Source: Anthostomella pinea
Lineage: Eukaryota > Ascomycota > Sordariomycetes > Xylariales > Xylariaceae
DNA: 64,000 nt
Assembly (NCBI GenBank): GCA_963556695.1
Contig: CAUWAG010000012.1
Span: 1,364,001 to 1,428,000 of the forward strand
Reading direction: 5' to 3'
Position numbers and translations under genes: made by a program. The notes beneath the pieces were generated by a model. That model was not told the DNA's origin. It did not search any database and saw only the letters and a program-made list of their open reading frames with translations. How positions within the stretch are numbered: the first letter of the stretch is position 1; every line of letters begins with the position of its first letter. Positions 11,932 through 22,240 of this stretch are shown here, one piece after another.

Positions 11932-12931
11932 ACGGGGGTTCGTAGTGGTGAAGTGAGCGCCTTGCTGGAAGAGCCATGCATAATGGTGTTTACGGGTATA
12001 GACATCCAAGGCTTGAAACGCATTTTAAACTAAGATATTATTACCATTGTGTCGAATACACGTTGAGTTCACATCATGCGCCCAATCCTCGGCTTCACCG
12101 GAAGACCTTATCGTCATCTTCTTCACAGATTTGATCTTTCTTTTGGATATTCGTCGTGTATCGGACATTAAATCGAACTTCGTGTCCCTGCTCGTGGGCG
12201 ATGGCGTTGAGAGGGAAGTACACGTCTACGATCTGGGCTTCGGATGCACGGGAGGAATAGTCATCGTCGTTCTTGGCGTTGGCCAATGCAGGACGGTGGT
12301 GCTCGTCATGTTGGTCAAGTCTTTGGGTGAAACTTCTCAAAGACTCTGGGTCATTTACTTTGACTGCATACTACTAGTCAAACTACCAAGGGAGTTTTTG
12401 AACTAGTCAATCTAGTCATTCTGTGAAAGCAGCGAAAGGCCATGGACATGTTGATCTATGAGTAATCTTCACAGCAAACAGGGAGAATCTCGTGGGAGAT
12501 CATATGGCATATAATTGGCGGCGAGAACCCTCGTTTGGAAGGTAGCTACAGACGAGCCCTAGGGTCAGAGCACGGCATTCTAGAAGCCCCTATAATCCGT
12601 GCCGTCAGAGACAGGATTCAGGGGCTACGGCCGTTAGATGTGGCAGTGAGAGTAGCTGTCATCTAGGAGGTCTCAGAGAATTGAAAAACAAATAAACAAG
12701 CAATTGATCAACGCCTTCCGTGCTATCCCTCCTTCCAGTAAGTACCATGGCTGGTGGGCGGGTGAAAAGGAGTTCTGGCGACCAATTTGCGTGTGAATAG
12801 GTTGTTGAAGATGGCAGGTTAACAGTGGTTGGGCCGGAATTGCATATGTAGCCCCACAGACCACGTACGGAATAAAAGACACCACCATCAAACTGCAGGG
12901 GTTCGACTGCATCGTGCTGATTATGTGCTGC
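11932..12931. other. No recognised gene
   Basis: Intergenic DNA on the 3' side of the NLR gene. A minus-strand frame at 12095-12340 has a mixed hydrophilic composition but no recognisable motif, and nothing else convincing was seen. Confidence 0.4.
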
Positions 12932-15900
12932 TTATTGGAGTGCAGCCGGTCCAGTAGTTTCAGTAGAATCAGAATTGGTTTTCTTTGCTAACAGCCTGAC
13001 CACAGCCTCATGCCCGCCCTCTGCCGCCTGCGACAGCGGCGTCCCGCCGTCGCTATCTTTTGAGTCGGGATTGACGTTCCCCGTGTCGAGCAGCAGCTGG
13101 ACCACGGCCTCGTGCCCGTGCCATGCCGCCTGCGACAGCGGCGTCCCGCCGTCGCTATCTTTTGAGTCGAGATTGACGTTCCCCGTGTCGAGCAGCAGCT
13201 GAACCACGGCCTCGTGCCCGCTCCCTGCCGCCCACGACAGCGGCGTGCGCTCGTTACGATCTTTTGAGTCGGGATTGACGTTCCCCGTGTCGAGCAGCAG
13301 CTGGACCACGGCCTCGTGCCCGTTCCGTGCCGCCAACGACAGGGGCGTCCGCCCGTCGCTATCTCCAACATTCGCGAGGAAGTCTCCAGCCAGTGTCGCA
13401 ACAGCTCCCTTCAGACCGAAATAAGCTGCCAGGTGTAATCCGGTCATGTGCTTTGGCGTTGTCTGACTGTAACCTTCCCACTCATAACCATCACTAATCC
13501 CGAGGAGTTGACTTGATGCTTCGACTTGGGCTGGCTTCTGGAGAAATGAAAGAACATTTGGACAGTTCGATACTTCGTGGCTATGATATCCCCAGTTGCG
13601 AGCCGCGTAGTCATAAAAATGGTGCAACTTAAGCCGTTCCTTGAGTTTTTTGTCTGTTGCCACGTATCCGTCTGAAAAATCGTTGAAGGCAAGGTAGGTG
13701 GTACAGACTGCCGTGATGGAGTCCTGTGCGTCGGGAAACCAGTCGCTCTTAGTCCGTTGAAAGTATTCCTGTGTTGTGTAATGAACTAGGTGGATGATAC
13801 TGCTCTCTTCATCAACGGTCACCAGCCCAGCACATATAGAAACCATATCTCCTATTTGTGGGAGGTTATCTTGGTCAAGGTTCGGCTGATCAATTTCGAC
13901 GGCCAGTGCATGTTGCAGTTCTAGTTTGGTGAGCGGCCTCTTCGCACATGTAATCCACAATAGGACTTCCTTGGCGCGCTTTGCCTGCTCTTGGAGTTGT
14001 CCTTGGATTCTTTTCATGGCGGACTGGTACGCAGTATCGTAAGCATTTGAACCGGTCGCCAGCTTTCCTATTGCCGTTCGTATAGCTCTTCGTGTATCTT
14101 TGCCTTTTAATAAGGCAAAATGGAGCTGTACAAGCAAAAACCTAAACCGATTAGCACAGACTACGCTGTCTTTTATGTATACATACATCCCGTCGCAAGC
14201 TTTTGTTATGCTTATTATGATCTCGTCTTGAAGGTCAGGCTGACTGGCGACGAATCCTGGAAGCTCGGACAAATGCCCTTACAAATATCTGCGAATGTCA
14301 CCTTTGGTTGCGCCAATCTCTTTTGACGGGCAGTCTTTGAATCGGTCTGTGATCTCCTGCATCATCCTAGAGGTCGCGAAAATGTTTATTCCCGTTTTCG
14401 TTTGAAGATTGAAAATTGCCGACAAGAACTTTGCACGGCAGCCGTCAGAAGCCTGACACTCATCCAGTGCATCAACGATAATGAAGACCCGGGAATTCTG
14501 GGCCGTTACCAGTTCGAGTGCTCTGGAGATCTCGTCCACAGATGGTCGAGTTCGTTTTCGCTTATGCCGATCGTAGAGCTCCGTCAGATTCCGTGGTAAA
14601 GAAAGCTGGCCTTGAGCTAACTGTTTCAGCAGACTCGACAACAAGCTTTCAGTAGTCTGCTCGCTTTGGCGCTTATAGTTACAGTAGACGTAGGCGACTG
14701 CAATGCTAGTCTCGCTGCCAAATCGCTTCTCAAGGTTGTCGACGGTAATTGATGTCAAGATCGTCTTTCCAGCTCCAGGGATCCCGGGACAGAATAACGT
14801 CTTGTTTGGTTCTCTGAACCAACTCGTATACTCATCGGAGTCAAGGAGCCATTGTCCTGTGCCTGGCTGACGCCTCCTCAGGTAGTCGGTTTGTTGAGGC
14901 CCGTAGTCAGTCAGTGTCAGCCAGTCCAGGATTTCGGTATCTTCTTTCTTCTCTAAGTATTGTCTTGTGTGTGTTACACCCTCATTCATAAAAAACACAG
15001 TGTTCGAGACTGTAAAAACTATCAGAAAGGACCAAACAGGGTCGGGGACCGCTGCATGGCTAATGACGATATTCCGACAAAATCCCAAGGATACAAGAGC
15101 ACTAATCATCTAACAAGATATCGCCCAACTTTTTCTCGGCCTCCACCTTGTTTGGTGCGATCCTGTGGAGGAGATCCCGCGTGTACGCGGCTGCTGTCAT
15201 TGCAGCGTAGCCTTGCCAAAGCGAGTTCTTGTGACTATCAGCATAGTCGCAAATGCCGCGGACGACGAGGAACGGAAATTGATTCATCAGTCCAGCAGCT
15301 TCCATCTCGAAGCATAACACGTTCTTTTCGAGCGAAATCTTATCGCGAATTGAGGCGTCCTTCATGAGTTGGTTGGCGGAAGCAATAAGGCCGTAGTGTA
15401 TGACGGGATCATCGTCATCCGCCGATCGTGCACGTCGGATAGTCAGTTTCCACTCGTCGTCTCCGCAAGCAGCCAAGCAGTCCTCGTCGTCTCTAGCGGT
15501 ATGGAGGATTTCGGGTTTGTAAAGCCGGTCCGTGCTAGCGTTTGGTTGTCGAAACTCATGTTGCAGCCTTGGAAATCGATCAAGGGCGCTCTCAATTGCT
15601 TTCTTAAGCTGGTGTCCCTTCATCCGATAAGTAGCGTTAAGTGCGGCCGCTGCAGCCATTATGAATGTTGGTGGCTTGTTCAAGAACCCCGTGGGAATGA
15701 AGGCCTTGTTCTGGATAGTCTTCTCGTAGTCGTACTGGTACACGCCGCCATGCGCATAGCCAGCAGAACTGACGACGACGTCCCCCAGGCAGATATCGTG
15801 CTTGGCCGGAGCACCACCGCCGATGCCAACCATGAGGCCAACTCTGAGATTTGGAAAGCTGCGTATCATATCCCTAGCAACGTTCGCAGCATTCACGAGC

Positions 15901-16112
15901 CCGTACTCCCAGTGCGGCAGTACCACAATGACCACATTGTGCTTGCCTATCCGACCGAGGGTATAGTTATTGTTGTCGTTAGCCGGCTGCGAGTCTAGTT
16001 CGCCATGATCTTCGTCAAGGAACGCTTGAGCAGCGATGAGCTCTTTCTCGACGGCGCAGACCCAGCCGATGGTGTAGTCGCTGGGATCTGGCATCGTGGG
16101 ACAGAGCGGCAC
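12932..16112 (-). pseudogene. NLR: PNP_UDP - NACHT - ankyrin, with in-frame stop
   Basis: A STAND/NLR protein read right to left. The N-terminal nucleoside-phosphorylase-like domain (ATG 16112; GIGGGAPAKHDICLGD and MEAAG motifs) is followed by NACHT with Walker A GIPGAGKT (about 14785-14762) and Walker B VFIIVDALDEC (about 14488-14456), then a winged-helix-like region and ankyrin repeats to 12932. A 45-bp intron at 14142-14186 (GTATGT, GCTAAT, TTTAG) restores KACDGM-FLLVQLH. The PNP frame ends at TAG 15102-15104. An intron at 14964-15114 would bypass that stop; otherwise it is a second nonsense codon. TAA at 14279-14281 (from CAA) interrupts the frame just after NACHT in the same reading frame. 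Such proteins trigger regulated cell death in fungal non-self recognition. This copy looks inactivated or truncated. Confidence 0.85.
12985..13375 (-). repeat. Near-identical 102-bp ankyrin repeat units in the NLR
   Basis: Four consecutive 34-residue ankyrin repeats of the form GGTPLSQAAxxGHEAVVQLLL DTGNVNPDSKDSD are nearly identical, at the DNA level as well as the protein level. They differ mainly at the two residues after AA (RN, GS, WH, EG) and a few others. High internal conservation with variation at set positions is typical of fungal NLR recognition repeats under concerted evolution and diversifying selection. Confidence 0.9.
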
Positions 16113-17844
16113 CTGTCCTCGGAGTCTTCGTTAGAGAAAATGCCCGAGGCATTGTAGCAGAGACCGCTTGGAAGACCCACTTGATTTTGGTGATATGGTA
16201 ACACCTACAATGGGAATAGCCCAGCCGCCAGGGGTTTGTGTCGCAGTTCGACTGCTAGTGACTCTAGAAATGACTTTGTTGATGTATGTGAAGAGGAGAA
16301 GAAACTATCTCTCGAATCTCTTTGTATTCATGTGTGCACTCAGTCTTTCCTTTTTGATTCCGGCTGTCGGTCTATTAATGTCGCAGGCATTTCTGCCTAT
16401 GTCGCTAGGCGCTTTTGCATTTGGAGGTAGCGAGTGCATCCCGACAAGGGGGCTTGGGCTTGCGACCGTGGCGGAGGAGACTTTGAGAACGAGCCCCTGT
16501 AAGTGCGGATATGCATCGTTCATTGGTTGGTCGTCTCTGAGCAAATTCGACTCGGGGCAGGCCAGAAAGGAAACCGGCCAATGATCGGTCTGGGTGTGCT
16601 TGCACTGCATATGAGAAGGTGATGGCGGCGACGACCAAGCCATGCCAACTCGGCGTTCGACGGCAGGCTGGCAGATATTGGACGCATCGCTCGGATGGAA
16701 CGAGGATTGTGCAATTAAATGCAGGCTATGAAATGCAGTCAGACGATGATGTTTTCTGCCAACGGCCAAGATCGGCAAGCCATCAGCCTAGAAAACATAT
16801 TGTTATTGGGACAAGGCGTAATGAATGGGATGGTCAAAGCCGGTGCCCTAGTAAGACAAAATCTGCCTTGCGATGAACTCCAAGTCGTCAGTGAGCGAGG
16901 GCGGTAGCCTCGAGCCCTCGCTTCCAACCCAACCAACGTTGGCCATGTTCGGTCAATCAGCCCCTGCGCCACATCCCGGCACTCATTGCTGACGTGTCCC
17001 ATGATGACGTTCGCGGCATGTGACCCTTGCTCAATGCCCGCGCCTCATGCTCGAGTTTGGCCTGCCGTCTCGCATCGCCGATGTGTCTCGGCTTGGGACT
17101 TGTTGTCGGCTCGGGGCTCACTGTGACAGTCCGGGTTAACGAAGGTCTGGGAGCCAAGCTTCAATCGTTTATAAGTTTGTGTGCGCTTACATGTGTTTGT
17201 AGTGTGCTGGTATCGCCGCTATCTATCGTGAACAGGAAGACCATACTTGGGCGCAGATGAACGCTCAGGCGGGGAAATATATTTGATTACAGAAGAGCGG
17301 TGGCATGGCCTTCCCCTAAAACCAGCAATGGACTTGAAACCGAGCGTCGCCCGAGCCCCTCATTCGGCTTCCACCGCCCCCGCCTCTAACGGGCTGGCTC
17401 AGTGGGCTGTGGCCATTATACCTGGCGCAATAGTACACGCTTAGAACGTTTTTAGCTAAGGATAATGGATAACGCGTCGTGACGATAGTCCCAAGTACTT
17501 TGTATTAAGTGAATGAAAAGGGCCTGGCCTGCGCGTCGACATCTAAGAAGAGATTCAAACTCCATTAATAGGAACTCGGATAGATAGATGATTTCATGAG
17601 TTCTTGTACCTGTTTTATTACTGATCCGGTTAGGCTCTGTTAGGAAACCTGTCGCCATGAGCATTTGTTGGAATATGTGCTCAATAGGGCAGCCGCTGTA
17701 ACGTCCACTAATTACAGGGCTCCTAGCCCCTAAAAAGGCCCCCTATTAGCCACCGGCTCGGAGCGCCTATTGTGAGATCATCTAGAGCCTTGTTGAGCAA
17801 CATATATGGTCATCATGATGGATCACCTTGCTGGATAGTCCATC
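16113..17844. other. Intergenic region upstream of the NLR, no recognised gene
   Basis: Several overlapping open frames occur here on both strands, but none shows a known motif, convincing introns or consistent coding character. The last 16112-16200 stretch is the presumed 5' region of the NLR gene. Confidence 0.4.
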
Positions 17845-18177
17845 TGTTGGATTTTACCCCTAGACCAAAAGGGTAAGGTGCGCAGTCATTCTGCGCACGA
17901 TGTTCTTATCTGTTTTTATCTGACACACCCCCTCAGCTTGGCTGCGATGACTTCGGAGGTAAGCTGGACTTTTCTTCTGTTCGTCGCTATTGGACCTCTA
18001 CGGGAATCGAACCCGCGCCTTTCTGAAAGCTGGGTCTAGTGGAACCATTGGCTTGCGCCGTGCGCAGCTAGCTCATCAAGCGATGAGAGTCTTAATTGTT
18101 GGATTTTACCCCTAGACCAACATGGTAAGGTGCGCAGTCATTGTGCGCACGATGTTCTTATCTGCTTTTATCTGACA
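17845..18177. mobile_element. Miniature LTR element (TRIM-like) with two 81-bp LTRs
   Basis: Two 81-bp direct repeats, 17845-17925 and 18097-18177, both start TGTTGGATTTTACCCC and end TCTGACA. They differ at about four positions. The whole 333-bp unit is flanked by the 5-bp duplication CCATC (17840-17844 and 18178-18182). The 171-bp interior cannot encode a protein. This fits a terminal-repeat retrotransposon in miniature, mobilised by enzymes supplied elsewhere. The age is modest, judging by the LTR differences. Confidence 0.85.
17988..18056 (-). other. tRNA-like segment inside the TRIM-like element
   Basis: On the minus strand this reads as a tRNA 3' half: a T-arm GCGGGTTCGATTCCCGT (B-box GGTTCGATTCC) followed by AGAGGTCCA, so the plus strand starts TGGACCTCT like a primer-binding site. 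The 5' half does not fold into a clear D-arm and acceptor strand. It is therefore not called as a tRNA gene. It may be a captured tRNA fragment or an unusually long, displaced primer-binding region. Confidence 0.4.
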
Positions 18178-18356
18178 CCATCAAGGCCATTATTCTGGTT
18201 CTTTATAGGGGAATGTAACACCCATAGCTATCATAGGTCCCTTTTTAGAATCAAACATCTCGCCCCTCACAGCATTATTTGTAGCGCTTTAATTGTTCTG
18301 TTTTGTTTTATGTCATAACAAGGACACATAAGACAAGTAAAGTAACTCACAATGAT
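18178..18356. other. Short 3' flank of the HET gene
   Basis: Between the TRIM-like element and the HET stop codon. Moderately A+T-rich with no gene; it probably contains the HET 3' end. Confidence 0.4.
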
Positions 18357-20195
18357 TTAAATCAGTTGAAATGTTTCTACTATATATTGCCCCTTCTGCC
18401 AGTCCTTAATTGCCTCGCCATTCATTAGACCGTATACGTAACACTCACCGACAAAGAGATAAGAATCCCCAACAGGTCGCAGGACCATCGGTGTCGCTCC
18501 TCCAAAAAGTATACACAGAATATCATTTTCCTGCATGATACTTGGCCCAAGACCAATATACGTTTGATCTTCTGTGAAGAACACTCTGTGGTAATGCGCT
18601 GTATCCAGATGAAGACGGTAGATATTTGCGTCGGCCTCAACATCTGACACTATATTAGCTAAACGGTTGGCACAATCCTTTTCGAATTCTGCCTGGTCTC
18701 TGTCTGGCGCTGCTTCATTACGCAGCCTGTGATTTGCTTCCCACAAGTATGCCCAGAAGTGGCTGGTTGACTGATCTACTACCCGCTCCTGGTTGGTGAG
18801 GTTCCAGTTCGCCGACAGTGTTATCATAACCGCCCGTGCAAGTGCCTCGTTTGTCGTATACCGGGCTCCAAGGCGGCGACACGTCTCGTTGAATACAACC
18901 AGCGCCTGGGGACCAAACGAGTTAAGAACAGAGCTCGACATGACCTCACACACGGCATTGATAGCGTCGACTCGGAAACCCTTTACGGCAAGAATGTCGT
19001 CTGACGAGTGCTGGACATCAACTGGAAGGCCCCCGGCAGCGTTATTTGATATTTCCTTGACCGACCGCCAACCCTTTGCGTGAGGGCTCCACGCAAAGTA
19101 CGATATTCTCTCCCATAATACATCACCAGCGAAATCCACAACCCAGGAAGGATAGGTGTCCCAATCGGGATGATAGCGAATCAGCGTAAGAATGCTGAGA
19201 TTTCTAGACGACATGATAATATATCGCGTTATATTGCGGAAAACATCCCGAACTGGCTTGTCGTAATTTGCTCGAAGCGCTGTCGGCAGGACAGAAGTTT
19301 CGCCAGCTTCCTCTGTCAAGCCTATAAGGGAGTAGACGCGGTCTCGTGGTTCTGAAGCTTCAAATCGTCTGGTTTTGTTGAGCAGTGTTGTCAGGTCCCA
19401 AGGCACACCTAACTGATTCAGTTCGCTAAACAGTTTCAGTGACCTTAAAGCCGCTACGGTTATTGGTCGAAGGTTTAGAGGAGTTAACTTGTAACACATC
19501 GATGCGAGCCATGTTGCCGAAGATAAGATGGATTCCCACGACAGCTCATGTGTTCCACAGAGCATCTGGGGGGTAACCTTTGAGAGGACCGCTTCTTGTA
19601 TAACCCAAGACCTGGTAAACCATGGGCGTGAGAGAATATCCCCGAGGACATCCCATGATGGATCCTCATGATAAGGCAGGCCTGCCGCCTTGTATTCGTC
19701 AATCGTATAACGCCGCCGCTTCCGATTACCGCTCCGTTCGAGATCCCGGTTGTAGAGATGCGACAGTTTCTCTAGCAGCGTTCCGACGGCTCCGATACCA
19801 GGGATCTTTGCACCCAGCCAGATAATCGTTCTCTCGGAGGTTTGGTAGATGGCCTTCATCATGTCAACCTGACTTCCACGCTCTGAGATGTTGGCCTGAT
19901 TGATGCAAACTTGATCAATCCAGATCCATTCGACGCCACCACGATCGAGCTCGGTCAGATCCTGCAAGGCCCCCGTAAGGACCGGGTTGATCATCAATTC
20001 GCATCCATTGCATCGAATAGATACTGATCTGCCATCGCCGCCCCAGAAATAGCTAAGCGCGTTGAATTTGGGAGCCCCGGCAAGTGGAAAAACGGCCAAT
20101 TCGTACTCAAGATACTTGGTTGCGGCGTCTGAGGTGAATCGAAGAAGGCGTATAGCCTTTTGCGGGAGCGGAGAATACATGTACGTATTTGCCAT
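18357..20195 (-). CDS. HET-domain (heterokaryon incompatibility) protein
   Basis: An intact single-exon frame of 612 residues from ATG 20195. The HET domain spans about residues 43-190, with its three hallmark blocks visible: NALSYFWG (45-52), WIWIDQVCINQANISERGSQV (90-110) and ERTIIWLG (121-128). The long C-terminal part has no further motif. HET domains are TIR-related cell-death effectors acting in the cytoplasm during fungal heterokaryon incompatibility, often downstream of NLR or other recognition proteins. Here the gene follows the NLR on the same strand and is free of the stop codons that damage its neighbours. A partner relationship with that NLR is inference only. Confidence 0.93.
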   Translation of the reverse strand: MANTYMYSPLPQKAIRLLRFTSDAATKYLEYELAVFPLAGAPKFNALSYFWGGDGRSVSIRCNGCELMINPVLTGALQDLTELDRGGVEWIWIDQVCINQANISERGSQVDMMKAIYQTSERTIIWLGAKIPGIGAVGTLLEKLSHLYNRDLERSGNRKRRRYTIDEYKAAGLPYHEDPSWDVLGDILSRPWFTRSWVIQEAVLSKVTPQMLCGTHELSWESILSSATWLASMCYKLTPLNLRPITVAALRSLKLFSELNQLGVPWDLTTLLNKTRRFEASEPRDRVYSLIGLTEEAGETSVLPTALRANYDKPVRDVFRNITRYIIMSSRNLSILTLIRYHPDWDTYPSWVVDFAGDVLWERISYFAWSPHAKGWRSVKEISNNAAGGLPVDVQHSSDDILAVKGFRVDAINAVCEVMSSSVLNSFGPQALVVFNETCRRLGARYTTNEALARAVMITLSANWNLTNQERVVDQSTSHFWAYLWEANHRLRNEAAPDRDQAEFEKDCANRLANIVSDVEADANIYRLHLDTAHYHRVFFTEDQTYIGLGPSIMQENDILCILFGGATPMVLRPVGDSYLFVGECYVYGLMNGEAIKDWQKGQYIVETFQLI

Positions 20196-20668
20196 GGTTA
20201 TTGCCCGTTCTTTGCAAGTCTAAAGGGTTGTGTAGTGTTTTAGGTTGACGAGACGCAAATGTATTACAAATTCAGATCACGTTCTGCCGCAGTTGATCCC
20301 TCAAGCCCCATGTCAAGACTTGGGAGAACTCCGGCCTTGGAAACCTGAACAATGAGGATTATCATATGGGCATGTGTCGGTATTGGGTGGCAGGATTGGC
20401 GACGGCCCTACAGCCTGACGCGCAGGATGCCTTGCGACAACAGTAGCAGATCGCCGATCTAAGTCTGTATGCCCGCGCCACTTTGTCAGACTGCCGACCA
20501 TCTGGTGCCCTGCACGGCTTTTTACCAACCTCTACTGGACATGAATGTTGCAGCGGGCGTCTCTCTTGCATGAGCTGACAAGGTGAGAGGCAGGCTGGCC
20601 TTGGCGTGGCATATAGCCCCGGTAAAACCTGGCAGTCTCTCAGATCTTGCAGACTTATCTTCTGACTA
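20196..20668. other. HET upstream region, no recognised gene
   Basis: Presumed promoter side of the HET gene. It is separated from the DUF3723 promoter by the Tc1 insertion. The open frames here show no motif. Confidence 0.4.
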
Positions 20669-22017
20669 CAATCGGGGGACAAAAGTCTCCGTACAGCCCC
20701 ATTTCTGGACCCCTGACCTGCTACACCTCACAACTCAATTGAACCACAACACACTCAATTCTAGTCAGAAAATTCTCAAATAAATTGCATTCAATAGCCC
20801 GTTCAGTAATGCGTGTACTATTCACCAGCACGCCTGCATGCGGCGATGAGATCGCAAACAGACTCGATCAGCACGCGTACCTGCTCAGGATCGATCTCGG
20901 ACCACGCCCTCTCAATTAACTCGTGTGCGTACTGGTAATGAGGAATATTGTCCTTCAATTCGGAGAATTCAGGCTCGATAGCACGTATCTGCCTCTTCAG
21001 AAGTCGCCAAACGTGCTCGATGGGGTTAAGATCGGGGCTGTGAGGAGGCCAGTCGATATAGTGAATCCCGTGCTCTTCTAGCCACTCCGGAACACCTCCT
21101 GAGAGGTGAATTTTCGCGTTATCTTGAATAAAAGGATCTCCAGCCTCGTAGAAGGGAAGGAGGCCGTTCTCAAGGACCTGTTTATATGACTCTGCGGATA
21201 CTCCTCCGCGCGGAGCATCCGGATCGAGTGGGCAGAAGATCAACTTGCCCAGTCCTCCTTCTCCATCGCGTAGCCAGATCTGAGACCACACCATTATCGA
21301 AATACGAGGCTTTCCGTGACTCGTGGGGTTCACGAGATCGTAACGGTACCGCTCTGACGAGTATCGGATGACCCAATCGCCTGGATTATCCGATTCATTT
21401 TGGACCGTACACTCGTCAGAGAACAGTGCCTTCAAGAGCTCGAGAATACGCTCCGGATGGTCATAATATTCGGCAAATTCGCGCCTTATCCGAGCCGTCT
21501 CCTCGTTCAGCTCGATTCTTTTGGCTGCTGGCCACTTCTCAAGCCCTCTGGCGTGGCAGAGGCGCTTGATAGTCTTCGCGCAGCAGAGAACGCGGGCCTT
21601 GTTTCGGATCTTCTGCCACGAGGCCCTGGGGAAGTCCCTCGCTGCCTGAATAACACGGGCGCGTTCGCGAGTGTTCAGAGCACTTGGTCGACCACTTCTG
21701 GGAGCAGATTTTGTGGTGGTGGTGGTCTCAAAGCGCTTGACAGTCTCAGTAATGGTGGCAGGGCGCGTGGTTTTGAACGCGTCGGCAACCTCCTTGCGGC
21801 TCTGCCCCAGCACTCTCGCCGCCACAATGGCAGAGCGAGCATTGTGAGTAAACTCCCCGTTCGGCGTGCGACTGCCGCTCAATTCGTCTCCAAAAGATCG
21901 AAATACCATCGTGATTTGCGTTGTTGAGAGAGTGTTGAAGTTGAAGAGTGGTTGACGCGTTGTTTTGATAGTCGGAGATTAGTGGTGGGGTGTACGGAGA
22001 CTTTTGTCCACCCAGTT
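20669..22017 (-). mobile_element. Complete Tc1/mariner transposon in the HET/DUF3723 intergenic region
   Basis: Imperfect inverted ends share the core GGACAAAAGTCTCCGTACA (left from about 20675, right ending about 22010), and the element is bounded by TA on each side (20667-20668 and 22018-22019). It is about 1.35 kb and carries one intact transposase. It sits between the divergent HET and DUF3723 starts, about 0.2 kb from the latter, so it could have altered expression of either gene. Confidence 0.88.
20818..21909 (-). CDS. Tc1/mariner-type transposase (DD34E)
   Basis: An intact 363-residue frame. The N-terminal helix-turn-helix region (about 20-70) is followed by a GRPS basic linker and a second DNA-binding segment (about 80-125). 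The catalytic triad is D165 (FSDECTVQ), D263 (FIQDNAKIH) and E298 (SPDLNPIEHVWRLLK), giving DD34E spacing as in Tc1-like enzymes. It would excise and insert the surrounding TIR element at TA. No premature stops, so it is probably a recent insertion compared with the damaged genes around it. Confidence 0.95.
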   Translation of the reverse strand: MVFRSFGDELSGSRTPNGEFTHNARSAIVAARVLGQSRKEVADAFKTTRPATITETVKRFETTTTTKSAPRSGRPSALNTRERARVIQAARDFPRASWQKIRNKARVLCCAKTIKRLCHARGLEKWPAAKRIELNEETARIRREFAEYYDHPERILELLKALFSDECTVQNESDNPGDWVIRYSSERYRYDLVNPTSHGKPRISIMVWSQIWLRDGEGGLGKLIFCPLDPDAPRGGVSAESYKQVLENGLLPFYEAGDPFIQDNAKIHLSGGVPEWLEEHGIHYIDWPPHSPDLNPIEHVWRLLKRQIRAIEPEFSELKDNIPHYQYAHELIERAWSEIDPEQVRVLIESVCDLIAACRRAGE

Positions 22018-22240
22018 TAGCATAGGTGACCCCAGTTTTTGGATTTAGGTTCATTATGCGGCTGCAGAGCAGAACCCTGTTTCTCGGACCTCCTAGAACA
22101 CTGCCTAGCCTAGTCCTAGGAGTATGAGGTTTCTTGCGTGCCTCACAAAAGATTAGTATGTTATCATTTATGTTCTTTCTACACGAAGCGCCGATCTTCG
22201 ACCGCCCGTTTGTCTTCCTCGACTTGGCCAACGCGTCTCC

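Noticed and set aside
12988..13401. 137-residue Arg/Cys-rich repeat frame on the minus strand (and the plus-strand Ser/Pro frame)
   Set aside because: These are frame-shifted readings of the NLR ankyrin repeats. The repeat pattern comes from the 102-bp DNA unit.
16113..17844. Several 60-150 residue frames upstream of the NLR
   Set aside because: Overlapping frames on both strands without motif, intron signals or continuity; not reported as genes.
17988..18090. tRNA gene on the minus strand
   Set aside because: The T-arm and acceptor 3' strand look real, but no matching 5' acceptor or D-arm was found within 75-100 nt. It is recorded only as a tRNA-like segment inside a miniature LTR element.
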